Source of the DNA: Alphaproteobacteria bacterium | Lineage (GTDB): Bacteria > Pseudomonadota > Alphaproteobacteria > SHVP01 | Length of the DNA: 42,693 bases | Reading direction: 5' to 3' | Assembly (NCBI GenBank): GCA_009694165.1 | Contig: SHVP01000009.1 | Coordinates: forward strand, 1 to 42,693 | In this document: positions 1-8,150 of the stretch, one piece after another | How positions within the stretch are numbered: position 1 is the stretch's first letter | How the letters are laid out: each line of letters begins with the position of its first letter | Notes under the pieces: model-generated | Seen by the model: only the letters and a program-made list of their open reading frames with translations | The model's database searches: none | Told to the model about the DNA's origin: nothing | Made by a program: the position numbers and the translations under genes

Positions 1-1
1 T

Positions 2-490
2 GGCGCTGCTCCGTCCGGCCGCCACGATCCCGAACATGTTTCGCTCGCGCACTGGCGGCAGATGCAGGAGGTCAACGTCGAGGGCATGGTGCTCGGATGC
101 CAACACGCCCTGGCGGCGCTTCGCCAGTCGGGCGGCGGGGCGATCATCAATCTGTCCTCGCTGGCGGCGATAATCGGCGTTCCGGACAGCGCCGCCTATG
201 GCGCCAGCAAGGCGGCGATCTGGCAATACACCAAGTCGCTTGCCGTCCATTGCGCCCGGCAAGGCGATGCGATCCGCTGCAACTCGCTGCATCCCGGCGG
301 GATCAAGACGGCGACGTTCCGCCCGCTGACCGGCGGCGGGCAAGGCGGGCGGGAAGCGCCGCATGTGCCGATGGGCCGCTATGGCGAGCCCGCCGAGGTG
401 GCGCAGGCGATCTTGTTCCTGGCCGGCGAGGACGCAAGCTACATCACCGGTACCGAGCTGTACGTCGACGGCGGCTTGTCGGCGGCCTGA
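2..490 (+). CDS. SDR-family oxidoreductase (5' end outside window)
   Basis: The C-terminal ~162 residues of a classical short-chain dehydrogenase/reductase, an NAD(P)-dependent alcohol/ketone oxidoreductase. The frame is open from base 2, so the true start and the Rossmann TGxxxGxG motif lie upstream of the window. Visible are the NVEG segment of helix E, the catalytic serine in INLSS, the YGASK active site (Tyr-x3-Lys), and a C-terminal TGTELYVDGG, the usual SDR cofactor-loop ending. The next SDR starts 2 nt after this stop and is clearly related, so the two are a tandem duplication and probably translationally coupled. The substrate cannot be read from sequence; secondary-alcohol or hydroxysteroid-type substrates are typical of this branch. 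Confidence 0.9.
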   Translation, partial: GAAPSGRHDPEHVSLAHWRQMQEVNVEGMVLGCQHALAALRQSGGGAIINLSSLAAIIGVPDSAAYGASKAAIWQYTKSLAVHCARQGDAIRCNSLHPGGIKTATFRPLTGGGQGGREAPHVPMGRYGEPAEVAQAILFLAGEDASYITGTELYVDGGLSAA

Positions 491-492
491 CC

Positions 493-1275
493 ATGAATCG
501 CCTGTGCGACAAAGTGGCCATCGTCACCGGTGCGGCGTCGGGTATCGGCCGCGCCACCGCGCGCCTGTTCGCGGCCGAAGGTGCCCGCGTGGTCGCTACC
601 GACATCGCCGCCATCGACGGCGACGCTTGGCAGGCAGACATGGGACCCAACGTCGAGTTCCTCGCGCAGGACGTGCGCTCGGAAGCGCGCTGGACCGAGG
701 TGGTGACCCATGTCGCGGGCCGCTACGGCAAGGTGGACGTACTCGCCAACGTGGCTGGTATCAACGGCGTGCTGCCGGCGGAGACGCCGACGCAGGACCC
801 GGACCGCCTCACGCTTGCGACCTGGCGCTGGATTCACGAAGTCAATGCCGAAGGCACGATGCTGGGCTGCCGCAGCGTCATCGCGGCGATGCGGGCAGCG
901 GGTGGCGGCGCCATCGTCAACGTGTCGTCGATCGCCGCGCAGAAGGGCTGGCCGGTGCGCGGCGCCTACGGCGCCTCGAAGGCGGCCATTCTGCAGTGGA
1001 CCAAGACGGTGGCGCGCTTTTGTGCCCAGAACGGCTGGAACATCCGCTGCAACGCCGTGTTGCCTGGCCCGGTCGACACACCGATGCTGTTGCCGCCGGG
1101 GCGGACCGCCCCGTTGGCCGGCGATGGCCGCGCCGGGGTCGATCACGTGCCGCTCCGACGCTATGCCGCGCCTGAAGAAATTGCGCGCCCGATGCTGTTC
1201 CTCGCCAGCGACGAGGCGAGCTACGTCACCGGCATCGGGCTCCTCGTCGATGGAGGTTTGTCCGCGGCGAAGTGA
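493..1275 (+). CDS. SDR-family oxidoreductase
   Basis: A 260-aa classical SDR of normal length. It has TGAASGIG at residues 12-19 for NAD(P) binding, the NVAG segment near 87-90, serine in NVSS near 145, Tyr159 and Lys163 in YGASK, and the C-terminal VTGIGLLVDGG. The acidic residue after beta-2 (ATDIA) suggests NAD preference, as an inference. The ATG at 493 is only 2 nt past the stop of the upstream SDR and has no clear Shine-Dalgarno, so translation is probably coupled. Its last 50 bp overlap the 3' end of the convergent TPR gene. It is a paralogue of the preceding SDR; the substrate is unknown. Confidence 0.93.
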   Translation: MNRLCDKVAIVTGAASGIGRATARLFAAEGARVVATDIAAIDGDAWQADMGPNVEFLAQDVRSEARWTEVVTHVAGRYGKVDVLANVAGINGVLPAETPTQDPDRLTLATWRWIHEVNAEGTMLGCRSVIAAMRAAGGGAIVNVSSIAAQKGWPVRGAYGASKAAILQWTKTVARFCAQNGWNIRCNAVLPGPVDTPMLLPPGRTAPLAGDGRAGVDHVPLRRYAAPEEIARPMLFLASDEASYVTGIGLLVDGGLSAAK

Positions 1276-2233
1276 GAAGGGGGCGCCCCTGCTCGAACTC
1301 CGGCCGCCATTCAGCCTGCTCCCGCGTCAGTCGCTCCGCGATATTTTGGTTCGATCGTGGAATGCCGCTGTCCTTATAGTCGAGCAACATGGCCGCTTGG
1401 TCGTAGTCCTCGATCGCGCGGAAAAAGTCACGCAAGGCGAGGGACAGACGGCCGCGGTTGTTCCATGCGGCCGCGTTATCGGGATCGAGGCGCAGCGCTT
1501 CCTCGAGCGACTGCATCGCGGCATCCTTCTGGCCGGACTGCCGATAGGCGTCGCCGAGATTAGAGTGGCAGTCGGTCGTCGTCGGAGAAAGCGCGATGGC
1601 CTGGCGAAAATCGCGGATCGCCAGATCGTGCTCCTTGCGCTCGGCATGGACGATGCCGCGGCCGTTCCAATCCTCGGGGTCCGCCACCGATCGGGCGATG
1701 ATGGTGTCATATTCCGCCAGCGCCTCGTCGTAATGGCACTGCAGGCGGAGGAGGTCGGCGATCGGTCGCCGGTACTTGGGATCGCCCGGGGCGAGGTCGC
1801 GCGCCCGCTGATGGGCCTCGAGGGCATAATAGCGCTGCCGCTGTTTCTCCCAGCCTTCGCCGAGACGGAAGTACACCTCGGGGTCGGCGTGATCGCTCTC
1901 GTCGGCGTCGTAGAGGTCGCCATAAGCCTCGTCGAACTTCCTGGCGTCGAGGAGGAGATGGGCGCGCTCGACGAGCAAGGAGGGATTGTTCGGGTCGAGG
2001 GCGATCGCTCGGCTGTAGTCGGCGATCGCGGCCGCGACGTCCTGCAGTGCCTGGTGGGCGGTGGTGCGGGCGGCCAGTGCCTTGACGCTGGCGGGCTCCT
2101 GTCGGAGATGGGCGTCGCAGTAATCGAGCCGTCGCGCCGGGTCCGCTTCGGCGAGGCACAATAACAGAGCGGGCTGGGCCAGAACGTGGCTGCTCGCCAA
2201 CCACAACGCACCCACCAGAATCGCTCGCCGCAT
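1226..2233 (-). CDS. Secreted TPR-repeat protein (copy 1)
   Basis: A 335-aa tetratricopeptide-repeat protein. The ATG at 2233 gives a Sec signal peptide of about 20 residues (MRRAILVGALWLASSHVLAQ); an upstream in-frame start would bury it. The mature part opens with a CLAEADPARRLDYCDA segment and then several TPR units with the usual W/N-x-G...A...P pattern (DCHSNLGDAYRQSGQ, AAWNNRGRLSLALRD). TPRs are protein-interaction scaffolds; no enzymatic domain is visible. The same architecture, including the cysteine-bearing N-terminus, is repeated by the next gene at 2347-3289, so this is a tandem paralogue pair. The 3' end overlaps the convergent SDR by 50 bp, and the arginine-rich last ~15 residues look non-conserved. 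Confidence 0.8.
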   Translation of the reverse strand: MRRAILVGALWLASSHVLAQPALLLCLAEADPARRLDYCDAHLRQEPASVKALAARTTAHQALQDVAAAIADYSRAIALDPNNPSLLVERAHLLLDARKFDEAYGDLYDADESDHADPEVYFRLGEGWEKQRQRYYALEAHQRARDLAPGDPKYRRPIADLLRLQCHYDEALAEYDTIIARSVADPEDWNGRGIVHAERKEHDLAIRDFRQAIALSPTTTDCHSNLGDAYRQSGQKDAAMQSLEEALRLDPDNAAAWNNRGRLSLALRDFFRAIEDYDQAAMLLDYKDSGIPRSNQNIAERLTREQAEWRPEFEQGRPLLTSPRTNLHRRGARCR

Positions 2234-2437
2234 GGGCCCCTCCGCGCCGACGTTCTCTAGCGCAGGGTATGGTTGGACTTGGGCAAGAAATAGGCGAAAC
2301 CGCCGGCCGGCGGTGGATCGAAAGCAGAACGCCGTGCCCACGGTCGTTAGCGGGCGGCCTTTTCCTGTTTCAGGTGTTCGGCCTCGGCGCGGTTGTCGCG
2401 ATAGAGGAAACGGCGCGGACTGAGGCGGATCGCCTCG

Positions 2438-3289
2438 TCATAGGTCCTGAATCGCGCGGTCGAACTCGCCCAGCGCGACGAACACGCGGCCGCGATTGTT
2501 CCAGGCCGGAGCGTTCTGCGGGTCGAGCTGAAGGGCGCGGTCGAGCGCGGCCATGGCGGCGGCGTAGTCGCCGGCCCGACGGTAGGTTTCACCCAGATTG
2601 GAGTGGTAGTCGGCGCTCGCGGGTGACAGCGCCACGGCGGTCTGAAAGTCGCGGATGGCCAAGTCGTACTCGCCGCGTTCGGAGTGGATGACGGCGCGGC
2701 CGGTGAAATCTTCCGGGTCGTTCGGTGACCGCGCGATGATCGCGTCGTACTCAACCAGCGCGCAGTCGAAATCACCTTGGACTCGAAGGAGGTCGGCGGC
2801 CGGCCGCCGGTAGCGCAGCTCGTTCGGGGCGAGTTTGCTGGCGCGCCGGTAGGCAAGAATGGCGGAATCGGCGCGCCCGACCTGCTCCATACCCTGGCCG
2901 ACGCGGAAGTGAACCTCGGGATCCGGGTGATCGAGCTGCAGCGCATCGTTGAGGTCCTGCAGGGTGGCGTCGATTTCCTGGGTCTGAATGAAAAGGTAAG
3001 CGCGCTCGACCAGATACACGGAGTTGCCCGGATCGAGGGCGATCAGACGGTTGCAGTCGAGGATCGCCGCATCGAAGTCGGTCACCGCCCGCTCGGCGGC
3101 GGCACGGGCCGCCAAGGCGCGGAGGTTGTTGGGGTCCTGGCGCAGGGCGGCATCGCAATTCTCGATTTTCCGGTCTGGATCGCGCTCGTCGAGACAGAGC
3201 GAAATGGCCGTCTGGGCAACGGCCGGTCCGGCCAACAGAAGCAGACTCGCGAGCGCGAGGCCCGCGCCAACGCCCAGCACCGACGCCAA
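2438..3289 (-). CDS. Secreted TPR-repeat protein (copy 2), frameshifted C-terminus
   Basis: A TPR protein paralogous to the gene at 1226-2233, with the same hydrophobic N-terminus ending PAVAQ, the CLDERDPDRKIENCDA motif and TPR units (ADYHSNLGETYRRAGD, PAWNNRGRVFVALGE). The in-frame start is a TTG at 3289, and a GTG three codons later is possible; no ATG or strong ribosome site settles it. The frame stops abruptly after GEFDRAIQDL. Removing one base of the GG pair at 2443-2444 restores IQDYDEAIRLSP and continues for about 31 more residues to a stop at 2347-2349, matching the repeat in the paralogue. The intact gene would therefore be 2347-3289. This is either a real late frameshift or a sequence error; most TPR units survive either way. 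Confidence 0.72.
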   Translation of the reverse strand: MASVLGVGAGLALASLLLLAGPAVAQTAISLCLDERDPDRKIENCDAALRQDPNNLRALAARAAAERAVTDFDAAILDCNRLIALDPGNSVYLVERAYLFIQTQEIDATLQDLNDALQLDHPDPEVHFRVGQGMEQVGRADSAILAYRRASKLAPNELRYRRPAADLLRVQGDFDCALVEYDAIIARSPNDPEDFTGRAVIHSERGEYDLAIRDFQTAVALSPASADYHSNLGETYRRAGDYAAAMAALDRALQLDPQNAPAWNNRGRVFVALGEFDRAIQDL

Positions 3290-3363
3290 CCGCGTCGTCG
3301 GGACCGGTTGGGCCGGCCCACCGGGGCTCGAGGTTGGGTGAAGCGGGGTAATGATGGGCGCTT

Positions 3364-4431
3364 CTACGCTGGTTCGCGCAGCTGCATGGCGGCATCGAGA
3401 ACGCGCTTGTCGATATGGGGCGCGGCCGTCACCCAGATCTTTTCACCGGCGGTCCGCCACTGGGTCAGATCGTCCCGTTCGGGTCGGTGGAGCTCGACGC
3501 CCAACTTCTTCAGTTCCTCTTTGGTGGCGATCTCCTGCGTCCGATCCTTGGCATTGGCCCGGTCGGCGGCCTCGCCGGCCGCGGCCAAGAACGCTTTCTG
3601 GAACGGTTCGCCGAGTGATTCCCAGGTCTTGATGTTCATCACCTGCAACTGAACCGTGAACAGGGCGCGCACCTCGGTTGCATATTTGATCTGCTCGAAC
3701 ATCTTGAAGCGATGGGTCCAGATGGGCTGCGTATGCAAGCCGTCGATCGTGCCCTGCTTGAGCGCGTCATAGGTCTCGACCCAAGGTAGGGGCACGGCCT
3801 CGCCGCCCCATGCCTGCATCAGGTCCTTCTCGAGACCGGAACGCGTGGTGCGCACCTTGAGGCCCTTGAAATCGGCCGGGGTCAGAACCGGCCGTTTATT
3901 ATTGAGCAGCATGCGAAAGCCGCCGGCTCCGACCGGGGGCAACACTTTGACCGGAACCTGTTTCTCGAACGCGGCCGCCTGTTCCTTCCACAGGTCCGAC
4001 TTGAACAGCCGCAACGCCGTGTCCCAACCGCCGATGATGTAGGGCAGGTCGAGGAAAACGAAGGACTCGTCGAACACCGCGAACTGCGACGTCGTGTTGC
4101 TGGTGATGTCGATTAGGCCCAACTGCACCGCTTCGAGCTGCGACAGGTCGGTGCCCAGCGTCGAGGCAGGATGGATGTCGAACTCCATCGCCAAGCCGTG
4201 CTTGTCGCGCATCAGCTTGGGAACGTCGGCCATCGACTGATAGGAGGGATCGCCGGCATTGGCATTGAGGCCGACGACGAGCGCGCGTGAAAACCTGGCG
4301 ATCAGCTTCGCCGGCCGGGCGGTCTGGTTGGTTTGGCCGAAGGCAGGAAAGCCGAGGGCGCTCGTCGCGCCCGCTGTGGCCGTTGCCACCGCTCCCCGGA
4401 GCACATCGCGCCGCGATGCACGCCTATCCAT
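3364..4431 (-). CDS. TRAP transporter solute-binding protein (DctP family)
   Basis: A 355-aa periplasmic substrate-binding protein of the TRAP family, which captures carboxylate-type solutes for the DctQ/DctM membrane unit. The ATG at 4431 is chosen because it follows AAGGA at 7 nt and begins a twin-arginine-like signal (MDRRASRRDVLRGAVATATA...FGQ). DctP features include GLIDITSNTTSQF, the LPYIIGG segment, the central KGLKVRTTRSGL with the arginine that binds the substrate carboxylate, VPLPWVETYDALKQGTIDG, and a C-terminal helix pair. No permease genes flank it, so it is an orphan receptor that must work with a distant membrane unit. The ligand is unknown; nearby catabolic genes suggest an organic acid. 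Confidence 0.9.
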   Translation of the reverse strand: MDRRASRRDVLRGAVATATAGATSALGFPAFGQTNQTARPAKLIARFSRALVVGLNANAGDPSYQSMADVPKLMRDKHGLAMEFDIHPASTLGTDLSQLEAVQLGLIDITSNTTSQFAVFDESFVFLDLPYIIGGWDTALRLFKSDLWKEQAAAFEKQVPVKVLPPVGAGGFRMLLNNKRPVLTPADFKGLKVRTTRSGLEKDLMQAWGGEAVPLPWVETYDALKQGTIDGLHTQPIWTHRFKMFEQIKYATEVRALFTVQLQVMNIKTWESLGEPFQKAFLAAAGEAADRANAKDRTQEIATKEELKKLGVELHRPERDDLTQWRTAGEKIWVTAAPHIDKRVLDAAMQLREPA

Positions 4432-4803
4432 GTCCACGTCCTTCGACACGCGTGATGGCGCTTCCCAAGGGCACCTAACGCGGCGCGATTCAACGCCAAA
4501 GTCCGGCCCCATACAAACTGAATCTGGATGGCTTCGCCCGATTGCGACCGATTGTCCCACACTGGTAGGCGCTGGCCCGGACCGGGGGGCTGTCCCGGCC
4601 GGTCACCTGACGACTCGCGGGGAGCCCGAGTCAGCGGACCTCGCGCAAGCCAAGGCGGTGCCTCGCCCAAAGGCGCCGATTGTCACCCGCAGGGCAACCG
4701 TGGCCGCGACGAGTACTTCTTCGTGATCCAGGGCATCAAGTAGCGCCCGGTTCGCAGCCGATCGGTCGCGATAACGCCTGAGATCTGTCCGCCGCCGTTG
4801 CCG
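4432..4803. other. 372-bp intergenic stretch with hairpin and possible gene remnant
   Basis: No convincing complete gene lies here. A hairpin sits at 4580-4604 (6-bp outer stem GACCGG/CCGGTC, 2-nt bulge, 3-bp inner stem) without a T-run, so its role as terminator is doubtful. On the plus strand the last ~22 codons before the TAG at 4741-4743 have strongly coding-like third positions and end DEYFFVIQGIK. The frame upstream loses this character, which suggests the 3' remnant of a decayed gene. I do not recognise the family. The 5' edge next to 4431 must hold the promoter of the TRAP receptor gene. Confidence 0.35.
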
Positions 4804-5634
4804 TTAGCGCCGCCGTTTCTTCTTATTGGCCTTGGCCAGTTCTTCCTTGAGTTTGAGCGTCGGGCTGTTCATCAGTTCGCCCGCCCGCTGGAACATGGCG
4901 TGGATCACGTCCTGGTGGCCGACCAGCGGCTTGGGATAGGGCTGCCGGCTGTGCGATATCTTCATCGCTAACATCGTTTCGACCAGTTTGTAGGTAAGCG
5001 GGCCGGGATTGACGACCGGGATCGGCAGGTGCTCGGCCAGATAGGCGTGCGCCTGGTGCATAGTCGTCGAGCCGAGGATCATGACATCGGCGCCCTTGTC
5101 GACGGCGCGCTTACAGGCGGCGAGCATCTTGGGCAGCGTCTTGTCCTCCTTGCCCGACATCAGGTTCACGTAGTCGGGCGGCACGTCGTAGATTTCGACG
5201 CCGGTGCAGAAGGAGTCGAGGCCCAGGCTCTTGACAAACTTCTGGGTTCGAATGGCGGCCGGCTCCCACGCCGCCATCAGCCCGAACTTGTTGCCGAGCG
5301 TCAGCGCGAAGAGCATCGAGGCCTTGCCCGGTGAGACCACCGGGATATCGAGCACGGCGCGCAGGGCATCGAGCCCGGAGTCGCTCATGGTGTCGATGCA
5401 GACAGCGTCGTAGCCTTCCCGCTCGGCATCCATCCCAGCTTCGAAGATCGCCATGTCCATGAACGTGAAGTCATGCGGGCTCATGTACATCTGCGGGCCC
5501 GCGGTCACCGGCCGATAATCGAACTCGATGTCGGGGCCGAGCTTCACCGCCTTCAGCTGGGCGCGGCGGTTGTTGACGCCCTTTCGGTCCATGGCAAAGG
5601 GCACCAGCACCAGGGCCCGGTTCTTTTTCGGCAT
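4804..5634 (-). CDS. Asp/Glu-racemase-fold protein (AroM/hydantoin racemase-like), pair 1 downstream
   Basis: A 276-aa protein of the Asp/Glu/hydantoin racemase superfamily. The ATG at 5634 is preceded by AAGGAG at 6 nt. It contains EFDYRPVTAGP, YDAVCIDTMSDSG (residues 76-87), PGKASM, and GADVMILGSTTMHQAH near 181-196, ending in a lysine/arginine-rich tail. In canonical members, cysteines act where this protein has Thr82 (DTMSDSG) and Ser189 (LGSTTM), so two-cysteine racemisation is not expected. It lies 43 nt downstream of a paralogue at 5678-6526, and the pair is repeated at 30766-32360, where the closest partner is 30766-31542 (shared RPVTAGP). Likely a C-C or C-N bond enzyme on a small carboxylate; the exact reaction is unknown. 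Confidence 0.82.
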   Translation of the reverse strand: MPKKNRALVLVPFAMDRKGVNNRRAQLKAVKLGPDIEFDYRPVTAGPQMYMSPHDFTFMDMAIFEAGMDAEREGYDAVCIDTMSDSGLDALRAVLDIPVVSPGKASMLFALTLGNKFGLMAAWEPAAIRTQKFVKSLGLDSFCTGVEIYDVPPDYVNLMSGKEDKTLPKMLAACKRAVDKGADVMILGSTTMHQAHAYLAEHLPIPVVNPGPLTYKLVETMLAMKISHSRQPYPKPLVGHQDVIHAMFQRAGELMNSPTLKLKEELAKANKKKRRR

Positions 5635-5677
5635 GTCTTTCTCCTTCGGGTTCCGCGCCGGCGCCGCCGGTCGCGCG

Positions 5678-6526
5678 CTATTTCTTGCCCTTCTTGAGGC
5701 CTTCGGCGCCGACCAGCTTCGGTCCCTTGCGGGCCGCCGCCGCGGCGGCGTCGAGCATCGTGTGCAGGTAGGCATCGCTGCGCGCGACCGGCTGCGGATA
5801 GGTTTTTCGGCTTTGCGCCAGCTTCAGATTCAAGAGCATTTGCGCCAGCGCATAGGTGAGGGGGCCGGGGCTAATCACCGGCACCGGCAACCGCTCGGCC
5901 AGGAAACCGTGCGCCTGATGCATCGACGTCGATCCGAGGATGATCACGTCGGCCTTGTTCTCGTCGATCAAGCGCTTGCCGGCGTCGAGCAGTTTGGGAA
6001 ACACCACCTTCTCCTCGCCGCCCAACAGACTGAAGCGATCGGGCGGGATGCCGATCGATTGGTAGCCGGCATATTTGTGCCAGACGCCGAGCTCGTCCAT
6101 GACCTTCTTGTAGAGGCCGAGCCAGCGCTCCCACATCACCAGCATGCCGAACTTGTCACCGAGCATCATCGCGGTGAGGATGGTTGCCCGGCCCGGTCCG
6201 ATCACCGGGATATCGAGCACGGCGCGCAGCGCGGCGACGCCCGAGTCGCTCATGGTGTCGATGCAGACGGCGTCATAGCCTTCATCCTGCGCCGACAGTC
6301 CGGCTTCGAGGATCGTGAAATCGCCGAGGACGTAGTCGTAGGGCCCGACAAAGTTGGTGCCGGCCCACTTGACCGGGCGGTAATGGAACTCGACGTCCGG
6401 CCCGAGGTCCAGTTTCTCGCTCTGCTCGCGACGCGCCGCCAGGTTCTCGCCGCTCATCGGAAACGGCACCAGCACGAGGATCTTTCTCTTGCGGCCCCTC
6501 GCTACCGTCTTGGTCTTCCTTGCCAT
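5678..6526 (-). CDS. Asp/Glu-racemase-fold protein, pair 1 upstream
   Basis: A 282-aa member of the same racemase-like family. The ATG at 6526 follows GGAG at 7 nt. The open frame continues far upstream opposite the flavoprotein gene, but that extension is antisense shadow. An N-terminal basic stretch (ARKTKTVARGRKRK) precedes KILVLVPFPM. Diagnostic segments are EFHYRPVKWAG, YDAVCIDTMSDSG with threonine at the first canonical cysteine position, and VIILGSTSMHQAHGF with serine at the second. The closest relative in the window is 31572-32360 (shared HYRP, YDYVL, LYKK). First gene of a two-gene operon, divergent from the FAD oxidoreductase at 6689. The dyad at 6576-6602 lies in the shared promoter region. 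Confidence 0.82.
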   Translation of the reverse strand: MARKTKTVARGRKRKILVLVPFPMSGENLAARREQSEKLDLGPDVEFHYRPVKWAGTNFVGPYDYVLGDFTILEAGLSAQDEGYDAVCIDTMSDSGVAALRAVLDIPVIGPGRATILTAMMLGDKFGMLVMWERWLGLYKKVMDELGVWHKYAGYQSIGIPPDRFSLLGGEEKVVFPKLLDAGKRLIDENKADVIILGSTSMHQAHGFLAERLPVPVISPGPLTYALAQMLLNLKLAQSRKTYPQPVARSDAYLHTMLDAAAAAARKGPKLVGAEGLKKGKK

Positions 6527-6575
6527 GGTTTTCTCCCGTTGACGCCCGATTACCCTGTTGACGGATAAGCGCTGA

Positions 6576-6602
6576 GCGGGAATCGTGTCAAACGAATCCC
6601 GC
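6576..6602. promoter_or_regulatory. Interrupted palindrome between divergent genes (candidate operator)
   Basis: In the 162-bp region between the racemase-like operon (minus, start 6526) and the FAD oxidoreductase (plus, start 6689) lies GCGGGA-A-TCG, a 7-nt spacer, and CGA-A-TCCCGC. This 27-bp dyad is perfect except for a symmetric A/A mismatch. The inner part fits the T-N11-A pattern of LysR-type regulator sites. The symmetry is seen; the operator role is inferred. No regulator gene is adjacent. Confidence 0.4.
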
Positions 6603-6688
6603 CTAACGATGACGGATCGCCCGTGGGGGTAGGATGAGAATCCAGCACGAACTCGCGCTGGTACTAGACAAAGGGCGGGAGGAACGAC

Positions 6689-8086
6689 ATGCCGGTGCTC
6701 AAGGCCGAGGGAAAGAAGTTCGATGTGAAGGTTCCGGTGCTGATCATTGGTGCCGGTGCCTGCGGCTGCACCGCCGCCCTGGCGGCGCATGAACGAGGCG
6801 TAGAGGTCATGATCCTCGAACGCGATGCCAAGCCGCGCGGTAATACGTCGCTGTCCGGTGGGCAGATCCCGGCGGCCGGGACCAAGCGGCAGAAGGCGGC
6901 GGGCCTGCTCGACGATACGCCCGAAATCCTCGCCCAGGACCTGATCAACAAGGCGCACGGTGAATGCGACCTCGCCCTTGCCCGGCACATCGCCGCGGAG
7001 TCGGCGAAGACCGTCGACTGGCTGGTCGACGTCTACAAGATGCCGCTCTCGTGCATCCTCGATTTTCGCTATCCGGGCCACAGCAAGCCGCACATGCATG
7101 CGAGCCCGAGCCGGTTCGGAGCGGAGTTGCTCACCGTGTTCCTGCAATGTGTCGAGGCCGCCGGCATTCCGATCGCCACCTCGGCCCACGTCACCGATCT
7201 CTACGCCGATGCGGGCCGCCGAATTCACGGGGTGCGGGTGACGCGCCCGGATGGCAAGACGGAAGACATCGGCTGCGACGCACTCATCCTCGCCTCCAAT
7301 GGCTACGGCGGCAGCAAGGAAATGCTCGCCAAATACATCCCCGACATCGTCAACGCGCACTATCACGGCCATGTCGGCAACCAGGGCGATGCCGTCAAAT
7401 GGGGCGAAGAGCTCGGCGCCTCGATCAAGGACATGGGTTCGTTCCAGGGTCATGGCGCGGTGTGCACGCCGCACGCCATTCACCTCGGTTGGCCGTCGAT
7501 CACCGAGGGCGGCTTCCAGGTGAACAAGCACGGCAAGCGTTTCTCGAACGAGAACGCCGGCTATTCGGAACAGGCGCTCAACGTCGTGCGGCAGCCGGAC
7601 CACGTCGCATGGACGATCTGGGACGAACGCTGTCAGAAAGTCGCCCTGCAGATGCACAGCCATCAGGAGGCGCTCAAGGCGGGGGCAATCAAGCGCTATG
7701 ACTCGGCGGCGGAGATGGCGCAGGTGATCGGCTGCGATGCCGCGGCGCTCGCGGCGACGCTAGCCGCCGTCGCCGGCAAGAAGCAAAAGGACGAGTTCGG
7801 CCGCGATTTTTCAACTAAGCCGGCGCTGACGGCGCCCTACTACATGGCCAAGATCATGGGAGCGCTGTTCCACACCCAGGGTGGCCTGGAGGTAAACACG
7901 GAGGCCCGGGTGTTGCGCCGGAACGGCCAGTCCTTTCCCAACCTGTTTGCCGGCGGCGGCGCGGCCCGCGGCCTCTCCGGTCCCTCCGACTGGGGCTATC
8001 TCTCGGGCTCCGGCCTGCTGATGGCGACCAACCTCGGCCGCCTGGCTGGCGAGGCGGCGGCCCGTCAGGCGGGCAACAAGCGCTAA
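6689..8086 (+). CDS. FAD-dependent oxidoreductase (fumarate reductase flavoprotein/TcuA-like)
   Basis: A 465-aa flavoprotein of the FAD_binding_2 family (succinate dehydrogenase/fumarate reductase flavoprotein, tricarballylate dehydrogenase, 3-ketosteroid dehydrogenase group). It has the dinucleotide-binding GAGACG at 21-26, an acidic ERD ending beta-2, the GNTSLSGGQ segment near 51-59 that contacts FAD, and a C-terminal FAD-binding GGGAARGLSG...GYLSGSGL. The middle GGFQVNKHGKRFSNEN is typical of the family's capping-domain junction. The ATG is preceded by GGGAGGAA. No signal peptide or Fe-S partner is visible, so it is probably cytoplasmic. It is divergent from the racemase-like pair and may act on the same organic-acid substrate (inference). 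TcuB is absent. Confidence 0.88.
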   Translation: MPVLKAEGKKFDVKVPVLIIGAGACGCTAALAAHERGVEVMILERDAKPRGNTSLSGGQIPAAGTKRQKAAGLLDDTPEILAQDLINKAHGECDLALARHIAAESAKTVDWLVDVYKMPLSCILDFRYPGHSKPHMHASPSRFGAELLTVFLQCVEAAGIPIATSAHVTDLYADAGRRIHGVRVTRPDGKTEDIGCDALILASNGYGGSKEMLAKYIPDIVNAHYHGHVGNQGDAVKWGEELGASIKDMGSFQGHGAVCTPHAIHLGWPSITEGGFQVNKHGKRFSNENAGYSEQALNVVRQPDHVAWTIWDERCQKVALQMHSHQEALKAGAIKRYDSAAEMAQVIGCDAAALAATLAAVAGKKQKDEFGRDFSTKPALTAPYYMAKIMGALFHTQGGLEVNTEARVLRRNGQSFPNLFAGGGAARGLSGPSDWGYLSGSGLLMATNLGRLAGEAAARQAGNKR

Positions 8087-8150
8087 CCGGGTGGCCACTT
8101 TAGCTGGTAGGGCCCCCCGGGCTGTGGCGGGGGACGAGAAAGGAAGCAGC

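Noticed and set aside
6527..7663. Upstream extension of the racemase-like frame to give a 661-aa protein
   Set aside because: It lies fully antisense to the FAD oxidoreductase, has no family match, and a good ribosome site supports the start at 6526.
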